Of a stretch of DNA of 64,000 bases, positions 46,729 through 56,073 are shown in pieces (within the stretch, counting starts at the first letter, position 1; the number at the start of each line of letters is the position of its first letter). Location of the stretch: the NCBI RefSeq assembly GCF_036240795.1, contig NZ_CP108454.1:7004001-7068000 (forward strand). The letters are read 5' to 3'. The position numbers were made by a program, and so were the translations under genes. Under the pieces are notes generated by a model. It searched no databases. It saw nothing but the letters and a program-made list of their open reading frames with translations, and was not told the origin of the DNA. Source of the DNA: Streptomyces sp. NBC_01268. GTDB taxonomy: Bacteria; Actinomycetota; Actinomycetes; Streptomycetales; Streptomycetaceae.

Positions 46729-46798
46729 TGTGCACCCCCTACTCTCGTATGTGCAGAGACAGCTGTCCGCTGGGTACGGGGTGTCCGGGAGGAAATCG

Positions 46799-47437
46799 AT
46801 GTCCACGCAGGCCGCGACCGCCGCCGCGAAGCGCGGCAAACTCACCCCCGAGCGGGAGACGGAGCTGTACGAGGCCGTCATCTGTCTGCTCCGTGAGGGC
46901 GGCTACGACTCGGTCACCATGGAGGGCGTCGCGGCCCGCACCAAGTGCGGCAAGGCCACGCTCTACCGCCAGTGGGGCACCAAACCGCGCCTCGTCACCG
47001 CCGCTCTCGACAAGCGCCGCTGCGCCGTCTTCACCGGCATCGACACCGGCACCCTCGTGGGCGACCTGCGCGCGGCCGCCGGTGTGGCCGCCTCCCGCCG
47101 CGAGCGGGACGCGGAGCTGATGGAAGCCGTCAGCCAGGCGTACATCCAGCACCCCGACCTGCGCGCCGCGCTGCGCGAGACCGTCATCGAACCCGAGGTA
47201 GCCGCCCTCGACGCGATGCTGCGGCGCGCCGTCGAACGCGGCGAGATCGACGCCGGAAACCCCGCCATCGGCTTCGTCGCCCCCAGCTTCCTCGGCATGC
47301 TCCGCATCGAGCGCCTCTTCGAGGACCGCTTCGCCGACCCCGACACCCTGCGCACCTTCGTGGACGCCGTCCTGCTGCCCGCCCTCCGGGTACGGGACAT
47401 GCCGGCCGCCGGGCCCCCGCACACCTCCGAGATGTGA
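46799..47437 (+). CDS. TetR/AcrR-family transcriptional regulator
   Basis: 212 aa from ATG 46799, with GGGAGGAAA upstream. The helix-turn-helix lies at residues ~38-60 (DSVTMEGVAARTKCGKATLYRQW), after a basic N-terminus. The C-terminal helices (ELMEAVSQAYIQHPDLRAALRE; IGFVAPSFLGMLRIERLF) form the ligand and dimer domain. It diverges from the PAP2/DMT operon across a palindrome built from its expected site, so it probably represses itself and that operon. Ligand unknown. Confidence 0.92.
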   Translation: MSTQAATAAAKRGKLTPERETELYEAVICLLREGGYDSVTMEGVAARTKCGKATLYRQWGTKPRLVTAALDKRRCAVFTGIDTGTLVGDLRAAAGVAASRRERDAELMEAVSQAYIQHPDLRAALRETVIEPEVAALDAMLRRAVERGEIDAGNPAIGFVAPSFLGMLRIERLFEDRFADPDTLRTFVDAVLLPALRVRDMPAAGPPHTSEM

Positions 47438-47466
47438 ACCGCCCACCGCTCCGGCACCCTGAACCC

Positions 47467-47856
47467 ATGCCCGAGCCCACGCCCCCCACCTCCCCCTCCG
47501 GCGTCCGCGTGCGGCGGATCTACGAGCCGCCCGAGCCGGACGACGGACTCCGGGTGCTCGTCGACCGCCTCTGGCCCCGCGGCCTGGCCAAGGCCGACGC
47601 CCGCATCGACGAGTGGCCCAAGGCCCTGACCCCCTCCACCGAACTGCGCCGCTGGTACCACGGCCCGGACGGCGCGTACGAGGAGTTCCGCCGCCGCTAC
47701 GAGCGGGAACTCGCCGAACCGCCCGCCGCCGAGGCGCTGGCGGCCCTGCGCGCCCGCGTGGCCGAGGGCCCGGTGACCCTGCTGACGGCCGCGAAGGACC
47801 CGACGGTGAGCCATACGGCGGTGCTGACCGCGCTGTTGGGGCAGGGCGCGGGCTGA
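47467..47856 (+). CDS. DUF488 family protein
   Basis: 129 aa from ATG 47467. VRVRRIYEPPEPDDGLRVLVDRLWPRGLAK and DEWPKALTPSTELRRWYHG are the conserved core of DUF488/YeaO-like proteins, followed by FRRRYERELA and VTLLTAAKDPTVSHTAVL. Small cytosolic protein with a conserved Arg/Trp cluster; its biochemical role is not known. Downstream of tetR by 29 bases, possibly co-transcribed. Confidence 0.85.
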   Translation: MPEPTPPTSPSGVRVRRIYEPPEPDDGLRVLVDRLWPRGLAKADARIDEWPKALTPSTELRRWYHGPDGAYEEFRRRYERELAEPPAAEALAALRARVAEGPVTLLTAAKDPTVSHTAVLTALLGQGAG

Positions 47857-48017
47857 ACCGCGGCCGGCGGGACGCCGTCACGGTGCGGTCCTTTCGGGCC
47901 ACCTCGGCCCCGGCCCCTGTTCAGCGGCCGGACCCGTCGGCACCATGGGCGGCGGGACCCGGCGCGGCAGCGCACGGCCCCACCCCTCTCGTCTCGGCGC
48001 TCGCGAGGAGGCACCGC

Positions 48018-49286
48018 GTGGACCCGGACCAGGCCCGCCGACGACGGCACGCCGTGCTCGACGCGCTCCAGCGCGACCCGTACCCCCTCTACGCCCGCGC
48101 GCGCCGCTCCCAAGGCCTGACCTTCGTCCCCGCCTTGGACGCCTGGCTGGTGGCACGCGACGCCGACATCCGCGAGGTGCTCCTGAGGCCGCAGGACTTC
48201 TCCTCCGCGCAGGCCCTGCGCCCGGACGTGCTGCCCGACCCCGCCGCGCTCGCCGTCCTCGCGCGGGGCTTCGCACCCCGGCCGACCGTCGTCTCCACGG
48301 ACGGCCCGGCCCACAGCCGCCACCGGGCCCCGCTCAACAGCGGCCTCTCGGCCACCCGTACCGCCGCCCTCACCCCGTACGTCCGCCGACAGGCGGAAAC
48401 CCTGGCGGACGCCTTCGCCGGCACGCTCGCCGAGCAGGGCCGGGCCGACCTCATGGCGCACTACGCGAGCCGTCTGCCCGGCGCCGTCGTCGGCCGGCTC
48501 CTCGGCCTCGACCCCGCCGACGTGCCCGCCGCCGTCCACGGCTCGTACAGCGCCGAACGCCTCCTGTTCCGGCCGCTGCCCGAAGAAGAACAGATCGCGG
48601 CCGCCGAGGACGTCCTCGCGCTCCAGCGGCTCCTCGACCGCTACGCCCGCGACCGGCGGGCGCAGCCCCGGGACGACCTGATCAGCACCATGGTCGGCGC
48701 GCTCGCCCCCGACGCGGGACTCGGCCCCGGACCGCGCGGCCTCACCGAGGACCAGCGCTGCGAACTGGTCTCCAATCTGCAGAACCTGCTGATAGCCGGC
48801 CACCTCACCACCACCGCCCTGATCGGCGGGACGGTGCTCCACCTCCTGCGCCACCCGGACCAGTGGCGGCTGCTGTGCCGCCGGCCGGAGCTGATACCCG
48901 CCGCGGTCGAGGAGGCGGCCCGCTACGACACGGCGGTCCAGGGCTTCCGCCGCACGACCACCCGCCCGGTCGTCCTCGCCGGCACCGAACTGCCCGCCGG
49001 GGCCGTCGTCTTCCTCGCCTACGGCTCCGGGAACCGCGACCCGGCCCGGCACCGCGACCCCGACTCCTTCGACATCACCCGGCCCCGCCCGCACGCCCGC
49101 CACCTGGCCTTCGGCCACGGCCGCCACGGCTGCCCGGGCTCCCAGCTGGCCCGGGTCCAACTCCGCACCACGCTGGAGGTGCTGACCGACCGCCTCCCCG
49201 ACCTCCGCCTCGCGGACGGCCCCGCCCCGGTGATGCGCCCGACCCTCATCCACCGCTCACCGGAGGAACTGCTCCTCACCCGCTGA
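48018..49286 (+). CDS. Cytochrome P450
   Basis: 422 aa from GTG 48018, chosen for AGGAGG just upstream and a normal P450 length; an in-frame GTG at 47883 would add 45 low-complexity residues. P450 features: I-helix LLIAGHLTTTALIGG, K-helix ExxR in EEAARYD, and heme loop AFGHGRHGCPGSQLAR with axial Cys372. Soluble bacterial class I enzyme needing ferredoxin and reductase, neither present nearby. Substrate unknown. Its 3' end overlaps the DUF309 gene on the other strand by 11 bases. Confidence 0.92.
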   Translation: MDPDQARRRRHAVLDALQRDPYPLYARARRSQGLTFVPALDAWLVARDADIREVLLRPQDFSSAQALRPDVLPDPAALAVLARGFAPRPTVVSTDGPAHSRHRAPLNSGLSATRTAALTPYVRRQAETLADAFAGTLAEQGRADLMAHYASRLPGAVVGRLLGLDPADVPAAVHGSYSAERLLFRPLPEEEQIAAAEDVLALQRLLDRYARDRRAQPRDDLISTMVGALAPDAGLGPGPRGLTEDQRCELVSNLQNLLIAGHLTTTALIGGTVLHLLRHPDQWRLLCRRPELIPAAVEEAARYDTAVQGFRRTTTRPVVLAGTELPAGAVVFLAYGSGNRDPARHRDPDSFDITRPRPHARHLAFGHGRHGCPGSQLARVQLRTTLEVLTDRLPDLRLADGPAPVMRPTLIHRSPEELLLTR

Positions 49287-49767
49287 GCAGCAGCCGCGGC
49301 GCCTCCGCCGCGGCGTCCGGCACGGCGGCGCCGGTCACCTCCACCCGGGCCGCCAGGCCCCGCGCCCACACCACCACCCCGGCGACGTCGACCCCGTACG
49401 TCGCGGCCCCCGGCCCCGCCGCGTACCCGGCGATCCGCTCCGCCCCGCGCCGCAGCAGCCGCGCACCGCCCGTCGCGTTCCCGCGCGCCGCGTGCGTCAG
49501 GCCCACGGCCAGCTGGGCGAGCCCCTGCCACAGGTCCCGCTCCCGCCCGGGCCCCGACTTCCAGGCGTCCTCGAACACCTCGTGCGCGTGGAACGGCATC
49601 CCCGCGTCCAACAGCCGCTGCGCCTCGCGCACCGTCTCGCCCGGCGCCCGCACCAGCCCCTCCGGCTGCCGCGGCACCCCCTCGACCCCGTACGGCAACG
49701 GCCGCCCGAGCCCGTCCCGCGGCCGCGCACTCCGCGCCCGCCCGTCCCGGTCCCGATCCCTGTCCAT
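49276..49767 (-). CDS. DUF309 family protein
   Basis: 163 aa from ATG 49767. A charged Asp/Arg N-terminus (MDRDRDRDGR) and a Pro/Gly linker precede LLDAGMPFHAHEVFEDAWKS and LWQGLAQLAVGLTHAARGN, the HxxHE-like core of DUF309, a small four-helix family of unknown function. Cytosolic. Its 3' end overlaps the P450 gene. Confidence 0.85.
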   Translation of the reverse strand: MDRDRDRDGRARSARPRDGLGRPLPYGVEGVPRQPEGLVRAPGETVREAQRLLDAGMPFHAHEVFEDAWKSGPGRERDLWQGLAQLAVGLTHAARGNATGGARLLRRGAERIAGYAAGPGAATYGVDVAGVVVWARGLAARVEVTGAAVPDAAAEAPRLLLSG

Positions 49768-49883
49768 CCCCCCATTCTCCGCCGCCCCACCCGGTGACAC
49801 CCCGTGTGGTGATCCACCCCGTGAAGTGAGGTAATGTTCTCTTGCACGCAGCCGCCGGGGACAAATCGGAGGCAGACGGGCAC

Positions 49884-49957
<74 letters not shown>

Positions 49958-49976
49958 CTTGCTTGTACGCAGGTCG

Positions 49977-50020
49977 GAGGCCGTATCGGAAGGATCCGAT
50001 ACGGCCTCAAGATCGTTTTT
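49977..50020 (+). terminator. Strong intrinsic terminator after tRNA-Pro
   Basis: GAGGCCGTATCGGA, loop AGGA, then TCCGATACGGCCTC: a perfect 14-bp stem, followed within a few bases by GTTTTT. Confidence 0.93.
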
Positions 50021-50364
50021 GGGGACCAGTTGGGGACCAGGACGGTCGTCGTGGCTCGTCAGAGGGCGGCAACTGCCATCCCCAGCCGCCCCTGGGCAAC
50101 TCATTCTCCCGAGATTCTTCCCAGCGGCGGCTGGTTCGTGGGGCGGATCGCTGCCGGCGAGGGAAGCGATCCGAGTTCTTACTCGCATCGCGCGGCGTAG
50201 CCGAGTCGCAGGTGGCCCCCGCCCGGTATCCAGGTCAGTGATGCGAACTTTCCGCCCCGCGGGGCGACTTGGTGTGGCGGCCCCTAGAGGGGGTGGGGAA
50301 GTCGTGCTGCACTACTGCGGATAAGTGCTGCCCGGCGTCCAGAAGACCCCGTTGATGAGGGTCA
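50021..50364. other. Gene-free stretch downstream of tRNA terminator
   Basis: No supported gene. It opens with two adjacent 11-bp copies of TTGGGGACCAG (50019-50029, 50030-50040). Otherwise mixed sequence without promoters, hairpins or coding signal that I can support. The tRNA flank is a common integration site, but no integrase or duplicate tRNA end is seen. Confidence 0.5.
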
Positions 50365-50547
50365 TCAGGGCCGGTAGACCAGCTCCAGGAGGACGGCCGC
50401 GATGAGGAGCCACGCGCCGGCGCCGAGCAGCCACACGCTGTCGAGGACCAGCCCGAGGGGACTGGCGAGGCAGGCTCCGCCGGCGAGTGCGACCGAGTGC
50501 CGGCGCAGGCTGTGGTCGGAAGGGAGGCGTCCGTCGGGTCGCTTCAT
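50365..50547 (-). CDS. Small two-helix membrane protein, unknown
   Basis: 60 aa from ATG 50547, the first residue after a promoter-like spacer; an upstream frame to 50604 is possible. A basic N-terminus (KRPDGRLPSDHSLRRH) precedes two hydrophobic helices (SVALAGGACLASPLGLVLDSV and LLGAGAWLLIAAVLLELVY). Looks like a short inner-membrane protein. No family recognised. It lies next to the ion-transport cluster, on the opposite strand. Confidence 0.5.
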   Translation of the reverse strand: MKRPDGRLPSDHSLRRHSVALAGGACLASPLGLVLDSVWLLGAGAWLLIAAVLLELVYRP

Positions 50548-50637
50548 GGGGCCGAACTGTAGGGCGCGGTCGGGCCGGCCGGCCGTTGCCCGTGAAGTCT
50601 TCACGCGAACCTGACGCCCCGCGCCGTCGAGGACGGC

Positions 50638-50654
50638 GTCAAGGAGCTGTCAGG
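50638..50654. promoter_or_regulatory. GTCA-11-GTCA box upstream of APC transporter (candidate KdpE site)
   Basis: GTCAAGGAGCTGTCAGG: two GTCA half-sites whose starts are 11 bp apart, the spacing bound by OmpR/PhoB-family regulators. It lies 99 bases upstream of the transporter start at 50753. Confidence 0.55.
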
Positions 50655-50752
50655 GGAAGGGCGGGTGGCGCCAAGAACGCGCCAGGAAGGGCAGACATGC
50701 CCGGGGTGGGGCCGGACGCTGATCGGAGCCCGATGTGAAGGAGTCCGTCCGC

Positions 50753-52591
50753 ATGACCACCTTGACCACCGAGAAGGACGCCGTGCCCGGTGCCGAGGAG
50801 CCCCCTGACAGCGGGGCGCGGCACAAGCTGACCGCCGTCACCGGTCTGGCCGCGCTGTCGCTGGACGCGATGGCGTCGGTGGCGTACGGGCCCGAGGCCA
50901 TCGTGCTGGTGCTGGCCGCGGCCGGCGGGTACGGGCTCGGTTTCACGCTCCCGGTCACGCTCGCCATCGCGGGCCTGCTGGCCGTCCTGGTCGCCTCGTA
51001 CCGGCAGGTCATCGCCGCGTTCCCGGACGGCGGCGGCTCCTACGCCGTGGCGAAGGCGCACTTGGGGCGGCGGACGAGTCTGGTCGCGGCCGGCTCGCTG
51101 GTCCTGGACTACGTCCTCAACGTGGCCGTGGCCGTGACGGCGGGTGTGGCCGCGCTGACGTCGGCCTTCCCGGGCCTGTATGGCGACCGGCTGGTGATCT
51201 GCCTGGGCGTCCTGGTGCTCATCACGGCCGTGAACCTGCGCGGGATCGTCGACTCGGCCCGCGCGTTCATCGCGCCGACCGCCGTCTTCGTCGGCGCGAT
51301 CCTCGCCATGATCGCCGTCGGCCTGTTCCGCGACGCGCCCGTCTCCACCGCCGCCTCCGACGGGCACGCCTCCGTCCTCGCCGACAACGCCACCACCGTC
51401 GGCGCCCTGCTCCTGCTCAAGGCGTTCGCATCCGGCTGCTCCGCCTTGACCGGTGTCGAGGCGATAGCCAACGCCGTGCCCTCCTTCCGGGCGCCGGCCG
51501 CCCGGCGGGCGATGCGCGCGGAGGTCGCGCTGGGGGCACTGCTCGGTGTGATGCTGATCGGACTGTCGGTGCTGATCTCCCGCTTCGGGCTCCAGCCGGT
51601 GGAGGGCGTCACCGTCCTCGCCCAGCTCGCCGACGCCTCCCTGGGGCACAACTGGGCCTTCTACGTCATACAGTTCGCGACCATGGTGCTCCTCGCGTTG
51701 TCTGCGAACACGTCCTTCGGAGGCCTGCCCGTCCTGCTGAAGCTGTTGGCGCGTGACAATTACGTTCCGCACGTCTTCGGGCTCAAGGCCGACCGTCAGG
51801 TGCACCGGCACGGCGTGGTGTGGCTGGCGGTGGTGTCGGCGGCGCTGCTGGTGTTCTCCGGCGGTGACACCAACACCCTGGTTCCGCTTTTCGCGATCGG
51901 GGTGTTCGTGGGCTTCACCATCGCCCAGACCGGCATGGTGCTGCACTGGCGGGCCACCCGGCAGTGGGGCAGGGCCTTCCTCAACGGTCTCGGTGCCGTC
52001 CTGACCGGCGTCTCCGCGATCGTCGTCACTGCCGCGAAGTTCCACGACGGTGCCTGGCTGATCGTGATCGCCCTGCCGCTCCTCGTCCTCGCCTTCGAGA
52101 CCGTCCACCGCGCTTACGGGCGGATCGGCGAGCGCCTGGGCGTCGGCCGCGTCCCCGAACCGCCGCACCGTGAGCGCTCCCTCGTCCTGGTCCCCGTCTC
52201 CTCGCTCACACGGCTCACCAGCGAGGCCCTCACCGCCGCCGTCTCCCTCGGTGACGAGGTCCGGGCCGTGACCGTCTGCCACCCCGACCCCGAGGACCGT
52301 GGGCAGACCGAGGCGCTGGAGCGGGACTGGGCGCTGTGGAACCCGGGCATTCCGCTGGTGCGGCTCTCCTCCGAGAGGCGCTCGCTCGGCCGGCCCGTCA
52401 GCTCCTACGTACGCGAGCTGCGCGCGGCCGCGCCGGGCACCCGGGTCACTGTGCTGATCCCGGAGGCCGAGCCGGAGCACCTGTGGCAGCGGCTGCTGCA
52501 GAACCAGCGGGGCGCGGTCGTGGCCCACGCCGTGCGCAGGGACACGGATGCCGTGATCTGCCGGCTGAGGTTCCGGCTCGGGGCTCGTTAG
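50753..52591 (+). CDS. APC-superfamily transporter, probable potassium/amino-acid permease
   Basis: 612 aa from ATG 50753, with AAGGAG upstream; a GTG at 50735 is in frame but overlaps that site. About twelve hydrophobic helices between ~30 and 440: the first includes GLAALSLDAMASVAYGPEAIVLVLAAAGG, then QVIAAFPDGGGSYAVAKAHLG, typical of APC permeases related to KimA/KUP-type potassium importers. A soluble C-terminal domain of ~150 residues follows (RSLVLVPVSSLTRLT...), as in KimA-like proteins. The KdpE-like box upstream and kdp genes nearby support potassium uptake; amino-acid transport is the alternative. Confidence 0.8.
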   Translation: MTTLTTEKDAVPGAEEPPDSGARHKLTAVTGLAALSLDAMASVAYGPEAIVLVLAAAGGYGLGFTLPVTLAIAGLLAVLVASYRQVIAAFPDGGGSYAVAKAHLGRRTSLVAAGSLVLDYVLNVAVAVTAGVAALTSAFPGLYGDRLVICLGVLVLITAVNLRGIVDSARAFIAPTAVFVGAILAMIAVGLFRDAPVSTAASDGHASVLADNATTVGALLLLKAFASGCSALTGVEAIANAVPSFRAPAARRAMRAEVALGALLGVMLIGLSVLISRFGLQPVEGVTVLAQLADASLGHNWAFYVIQFATMVLLALSANTSFGGLPVLLKLLARDNYVPHVFGLKADRQVHRHGVVWLAVVSAALLVFSGGDTNTLVPLFAIGVFVGFTIAQTGMVLHWRATRQWGRAFLNGLGAVLTGVSAIVVTAAKFHDGAWLIVIALPLLVLAFETVHRAYGRIGERLGVGRVPEPPHRERSLVLVPVSSLTRLTSEALTAAVSLGDEVRAVTVCHPDPEDRGQTEALERDWALWNPGIPLVRLSSERRSLGRPVSSYVRELRAAAPGTRVTVLIPEAEPEHLWQRLLQNQRGAVVAHAVRRDTDAVICRLRFRLGAR

Positions 52592-52917
52592 CCGGCTGGC
52601 TCGTCCCTGTCAGCTGCGCCTCGAAGCCGTCGAGGATCGCCGCGAGGCCGAACGCGAAGGTGCGGTCGGGGGCGGCGGTGTACTCGGCCGCGGCGCTGCC
52701 GTCGAGGCGTTCGCGCAGACGGGGGAAGTGCATGGCGACCTCGGTGGCCGCCGCCATCGCGTCGGCCAGCTCTTTCTCCGGGTCGCCGCCCTTGCCGAGG
52801 CGGCGGGTCAGCGAGACGTGCGCGGCGGCGCCCAGCGCGCTGCCGAGGACGTAGACGAAGACGGTGGCCGCGGCCCGGTCGGCGTCGGCGGGCGCGAAGC
52901 CGGCCTTCTCGTACCAT
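52592..52917 (-). pseudogene. TetR-family regulator fragment (C-terminal part)
   Basis: A continuous minus-strand frame encodes YEKAGFAPADADRAAATVF, then TRRLGKGGDPEKELADAMA and FAFGLAAILDGFEAQL, typical of a TetR C-terminal ligand domain. The DNA-binding N-terminus is missing: the similarity ends at 52917, where the serine-hydrolase-like fragment starts, and the frame runs past its expected end into the transporter gene. A broken gene, probably a former regulator of the neighbouring hydrolase. Confidence 0.7.
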
Positions 52918-53179
52918 GAATCTCGACATCGCCACCGACGGCACGCGGCTCACCCTGGCCGTGGAGATCAAGCCGGAGCTCCGCCAGGCCTCGGAAGCCG
53001 ACATGCCGCCGGACGTCGCCCCCGCCGCCATGGGCTTCCTGCCCGGCGACGGCGACGAATACGTCCTCACCGAGGGCACCCTCGCGGGCAGCGCGGCTTC
53101 TTCACCCGCGACGCCGCCGGTCGCGTCACCGGGGTCGACCTGGGTGGCCGCCTCTTCAACCGGTCCGCCGTCCAGCTAG
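52916..53179 (+). pseudogene. Serine-hydrolase-like fragment, frameshifted
   Basis: Starts MNLDIATDGTRLTLAVEIK...PAAMGFLPGDGDEYVLTEGTLAG. Near 53095 the frame must shift to continue as RGFFTRDAAGRVTGVDLGGR and LFNRS, which looks like the C-terminal part of a beta-lactamase-related serine hydrolase. The catalytic domain is absent. A decayed remnant abutting the TetR fragment. Confidence 0.6.
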
Positions 53180-55131
53180 CCGACGTGGACGCGGGGGCGC
53201 CGGTCCCGGTCGGATTCGGCCTCGCGCAGGATCTCGCGGGTGACGGGGGCGATCTCGCCCTGGCCGAAGAGGAAGAAGCGGAGGAAGTTGGCGAAGGGGT
53301 TGCCCTCGGTCCACTCGAAGTAGATGTGCGGGCGGGTGCCGGTGAGGTCGCGCGAATGGAGGAGCAGGGCCGCGAGGGCGTTGGGGACGGAGGAGCTCTC
53401 CACGGTGAGGACCCGGAAGCGGTCGTGGAGGACTTCGCCCTTCACGGTCAGGCCGGCCTCGAACTCGGACGGGTCGGTGATCGTGACCTCGACGAAGACG
53501 AAGTCCTCGGTGCCGGGGATGTCGTTGTCGGCGCGGATCTGGTCCTTCTTCGCGCGGTACTCGTCGGCGTCCCGGTCGCCGGGTTCGTTGGCGATGAAGC
53601 GGGGGGTGCGGCGGGAGATGTCCTGGATGAAGCGCTCGGCCATGTCGTCGAGCTCGATGTGGGTGACGCGGAGCTCGAAGGCGCGGCCGAGGCGGGAGAG
53701 GAGGGAGATGAGGATGATGCCGGCGATGAAGCAGGCGCCGATCTTCACGCCGTCGGGTCGTTCGATGACGTTGACGACGGTGGTGTAGAGGAAGACGACG
53801 GAGATGACGCCGAAGCCGATGGTCCAGCCGCGCTGGCCGGCCTTGCGCGCGGCGATGGTGACGGCGATGGCGGCCGAGGAGATCAGGACGAGGACGCCGG
53901 TGGCGTACGCGCCGCCCTGGGCGTCGACGTCGGCGTCGAAGATCCACGTCACGAGGAAGGCGACCAGGGTGAAGACGATCACCATGGGGCGCACCGCGCG
54001 GGCCCAGTGGGGGGCCATGCCGTACTTGGGCAGGTAGCGGGGCATCAGGTTGAGCAGGCCGGCCATGGCCGAGGCGCCCGCGAACCACAGGATCGCGATG
54101 GTGGCGATGTCGTAGACGGTGCCGAAGGTGTTGCCCAGGTACTCGTGGGCGAGATAGGCGAGCGCGCGCCCGTTGGCGCTGCCGCCGGACTCGAACTCCT
54201 TCTCGGGGATCAGCACGGTGGTGATGAAGCTGGTGGTGATCAGGAAGACGCTCATGATCAGCGCGGCCGTCGTCAGCAGCTTCTTGGTGCCGCGGATCCG
54301 CCCGGTCGGCTTCGCCTCGGTGTCATCGAGGTCGCCCTGGACGTGGGGCATGACGGCGACGCCGGTCTCGAAGCCGGACAGACCGAGCGCGAGCTTGGGG
54401 AAGACGAGCAGGGCGACGCCGATCATGGCGAAGACGTTGCCGTGTTCGGCGGTCAGTGCGGTGGTCCAGTCGGTGACGACATGGCCCTCCGTCAGGACAT
54501 GCCACAGGCCGTTGACCACGACGACCGCGTTCAGGGCCAGGTAGATGCCGACGAGGGCGACGGCGACGCCGATCGCCTCCAGGAAGCCCTTGAGGAACAC
54601 CGCGCCGAGCAGCGCGATGAGGATCATGGTGATCAGCACCTGCTTGTCGTGCAGGGCCGACTCCAGGTGGGGGTTCTCCACCAGGTGGGTGGAGGCGTCG
54701 GCCGCCGACAGCGTGATGGTGATGAGGAAGTCGGTCGCCGCGAAGCCCAGCAGGGTGAGGACGAAGAGCTTGCCCTTCCAGAAGGACAGCAGGCGCGCCA
54801 GCATGGCGATCGAGCCCTCGCCGTGCGGGCTCTCCTCCGCCACCCGCCGGTAGACCGGCAGGGCGCCGGCCAGGGTGACGATCACCAGCACGATCGTGGC
54901 CACGGGAGAAAGGAGGCCGGCGGCCAGGGCGGCGATGCCGGGCTGGTAGCCGAGGGTGGAGAAGTAGTCGACACCGGTCAGGCACATGACCCGCCACCAG
55001 GGCTGCCCCTTGTGCCCGGCGTCCGCGGCGGGCTCCTTGGGGCGGGAGGGCTTGCCCTTGCCCATGTCGGACAGCCCCTCCAGCATCCACGCTCGCAATC
55101 GGGCGGTACGAGCGTCGTTCGTGGCGGCCAT
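53176..55131 (-). CDS. APC-superfamily transporter with cytosolic C-terminal domain
   Basis: 651 aa from ATG 55131; a TTG at 55152 would add seven residues. About twelve to fourteen helices: [79 protein letters not shown] and others. A soluble C-terminal part follows from ~490 ([23 protein letters not shown] ... [28 protein letters not shown]). It is of the same broad type as the 50753 product but only distantly similar. Possibly a potassium or amino-acid importer; the KdpE-like box upstream supports ion homeostasis. Confidence 0.8.
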   Translation of the reverse strand: MAATNDARTARLRAWMLEGLSDMGKGKPSRPKEPAADAGHKGQPWWRVMCLTGVDYFSTLGYQPGIAALAAGLLSPVATIVLVIVTLAGALPVYRRVAEESPHGEGSIAMLARLLSFWKGKLFVLTLLGFAATDFLITITLSAADASTHLVENPHLESALHDKQVLITMILIALLGAVFLKGFLEAIGVAVALVGIYLALNAVVVVNGLWHVLTEGHVVTDWTTALTAEHGNVFAMIGVALLVFPKLALGLSGFETGVAVMPHVQGDLDDTEAKPTGRIRGTKKLLTTAALIMSVFLITTSFITTVLIPEKEFESGGSANGRALAYLAHEYLGNTFGTVYDIATIAILWFAGASAMAGLLNLMPRYLPKYGMAPHWARAVRPMVIVFTLVAFLVTWIFDADVDAQGGAYATGVLVLISSAAIAVTIAARKAGQRGWTIGFGVISVVFLYTTVVNVIERPDGVKIGACFIAGIILISLLSRLGRAFELRVTHIELDDMAERFIQDISRRTPRFIANEPGDRDADEYRAKKDQIRADNDIPGTEDFVFVEVTITDPSEFEAGLTVKGEVLHDRFRVLTVESSSVPNALAALLLHSRDLTGTRPHIYFEWTEGNPFANFLRFFLFGQGEIAPVTREILREAESDRDRRPRVHVG

Positions 55132-55228
55132 CGGTTGTCCCCGGGTGTTCAAGGCGATCGTTTCTTGCCATCACGCTGACGGCCGAGCCAGCCTAAGCAG
55201 AGCACCCGTGGCAGACTCCGGGTCGCGC

Positions 55229-55246
55229 GTCAGGAAAGCGTCAAGA
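55229..55246. promoter_or_regulatory. GTCA-11-GTCA box between divergent genes (candidate KdpE site)
   Basis: GTCAGGAAAGCGTCAAGA, half-sites at 55229 and 55240. It lies between the minus-strand transporter start (55131) and the plus-strand DUF4118 gene (55315), able to act on both. Confidence 0.55.
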
Positions 55247-55314
55247 TGGCCCGGTCGGGTGTCACGTCCCTCACATCGGGGGCAGCCTTGAGTCGTACGC
55301 GGAGGAGGCCGTGA

Positions 55315-56073
55315 ATGCGGACGTCACTCCGGGACGCGGTCGCGATGTCGGCCGCGGTCCTCGCACCGTTTCTGATGGGGCTGGCGCTGGTGCCGCTGCG
55401 GACGAGCCTCTCGCACACGAATCTGGCGTTGCTGCTCGTCGTCGTGGTCGTGGCCGTGTCGGCCCTCGGCAATCGGTTCGCCGGGGCGCTGGCAGCCTTG
55501 TCTGCGGTCGCCTGGTTCGACTTCTTCCATACCGAGCCGTACCAGAGCTTCCACATCCAGGACCGCGCCGACGCCGAGACGGCGGTGCTGCTGCTGTTCG
55601 TCGGCCTGGTCGTGTCCCAGCTGTCGGCCCGTGCCCGCGTGCTGCGGAGGGCCGCGGTCTCCGATGCCCAGCACCTGGAGCGGCTGCATGCCGTGTCGAG
55701 GCTGGTCCGGTCGGGCCGATGCTCGGCCGACGAGCTCGTCGAGCGGATCCGGGAGGACCTCATCGAGGTCCTCGATCTGCGCGGCTGTCGCTTCGTGCGT
55801 GGTTCGGGGCCCGTCGACGGTCCGCCGCCCGGACTGGAACCCGACGGCTCGTTGCGCGTCGAAGGCTGGATCTGGGACCTGGACCGACAGGGCTGGCCGG
55901 ACGGGGAGACGGAGTTGTGGGCCGTCGCCCACGGGCGCTGCCACGGGGTCTTCGTGATGACTCCTGTGCCAGGGGTCGCACCGGCGTCGCCGGAGGCCCG
56001 GCTGGTCGCCGTCGACCTGGCGGGGCTGGCCGCGCTCGCGCTCAGCGGCCAGAAGGATCTAGCCCAGCCCTGA
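55315..56073 (+). CDS. Free-standing DUF4118 (KdpD-type) membrane protein
   Basis: 252 aa from ATG 55315, with GGAGG upstream. Four hydrophobic helices in the first ~115 residues (AVLAPFLMGLALVPLRTSL, NLALLLVVVVVAVSALGN, ALAALSAVAWFDFFHTEPYQSFHI, AVLLLFVGLVVSQL) match DUF4118, the membrane part of KdpD. It is followed by a small GAF-like soluble domain (LHAVSRLVRSGRCSADELVERI). No histidine kinase or P-loop follows, unlike true KdpD. It could sense ions and act through a partner, such as the KdpD at the right end. Its 3' end overlaps the next minus-strand gene by 15 bases. Confidence 0.8.
   Translation: MRTSLRDAVAMSAAVLAPFLMGLALVPLRTSLSHTNLALLLVVVVVAVSALGNRFAGALAALSAVAWFDFFHTEPYQSFHIQDRADAETAVLLLFVGLVVSQLSARARVLRRAAVSDAQHLERLHAVSRLVRSGRCSADELVERIREDLIEVLDLRGCRFVRGSGPVDGPPPGLEPDGSLRVEGWIWDLDRQGWPDGETELWAVAHGRCHGVFVMTPVPGVAPASPEARLVAVDLAGLAALALSGQKDLAQP

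Noticed and set aside
46631..46735. Longer N-terminus for the PAP2 protein
   Set aside because: The extension overlaps the TetR operator and encodes no hydrophobic or conserved segment.
47883..48017. Earlier GTG start for the P450
   Set aside because: The added 45 residues are low-complexity Ala/Pro, while the 48018 start has AGGAGG in place.
52864..55179. Long plus-strand open frame antisense to the APC transporter
   Set aside because: Its sequence is an Asp/Gly/Val-rich shadow of the transmembrane gene on the minus strand, with no domain.
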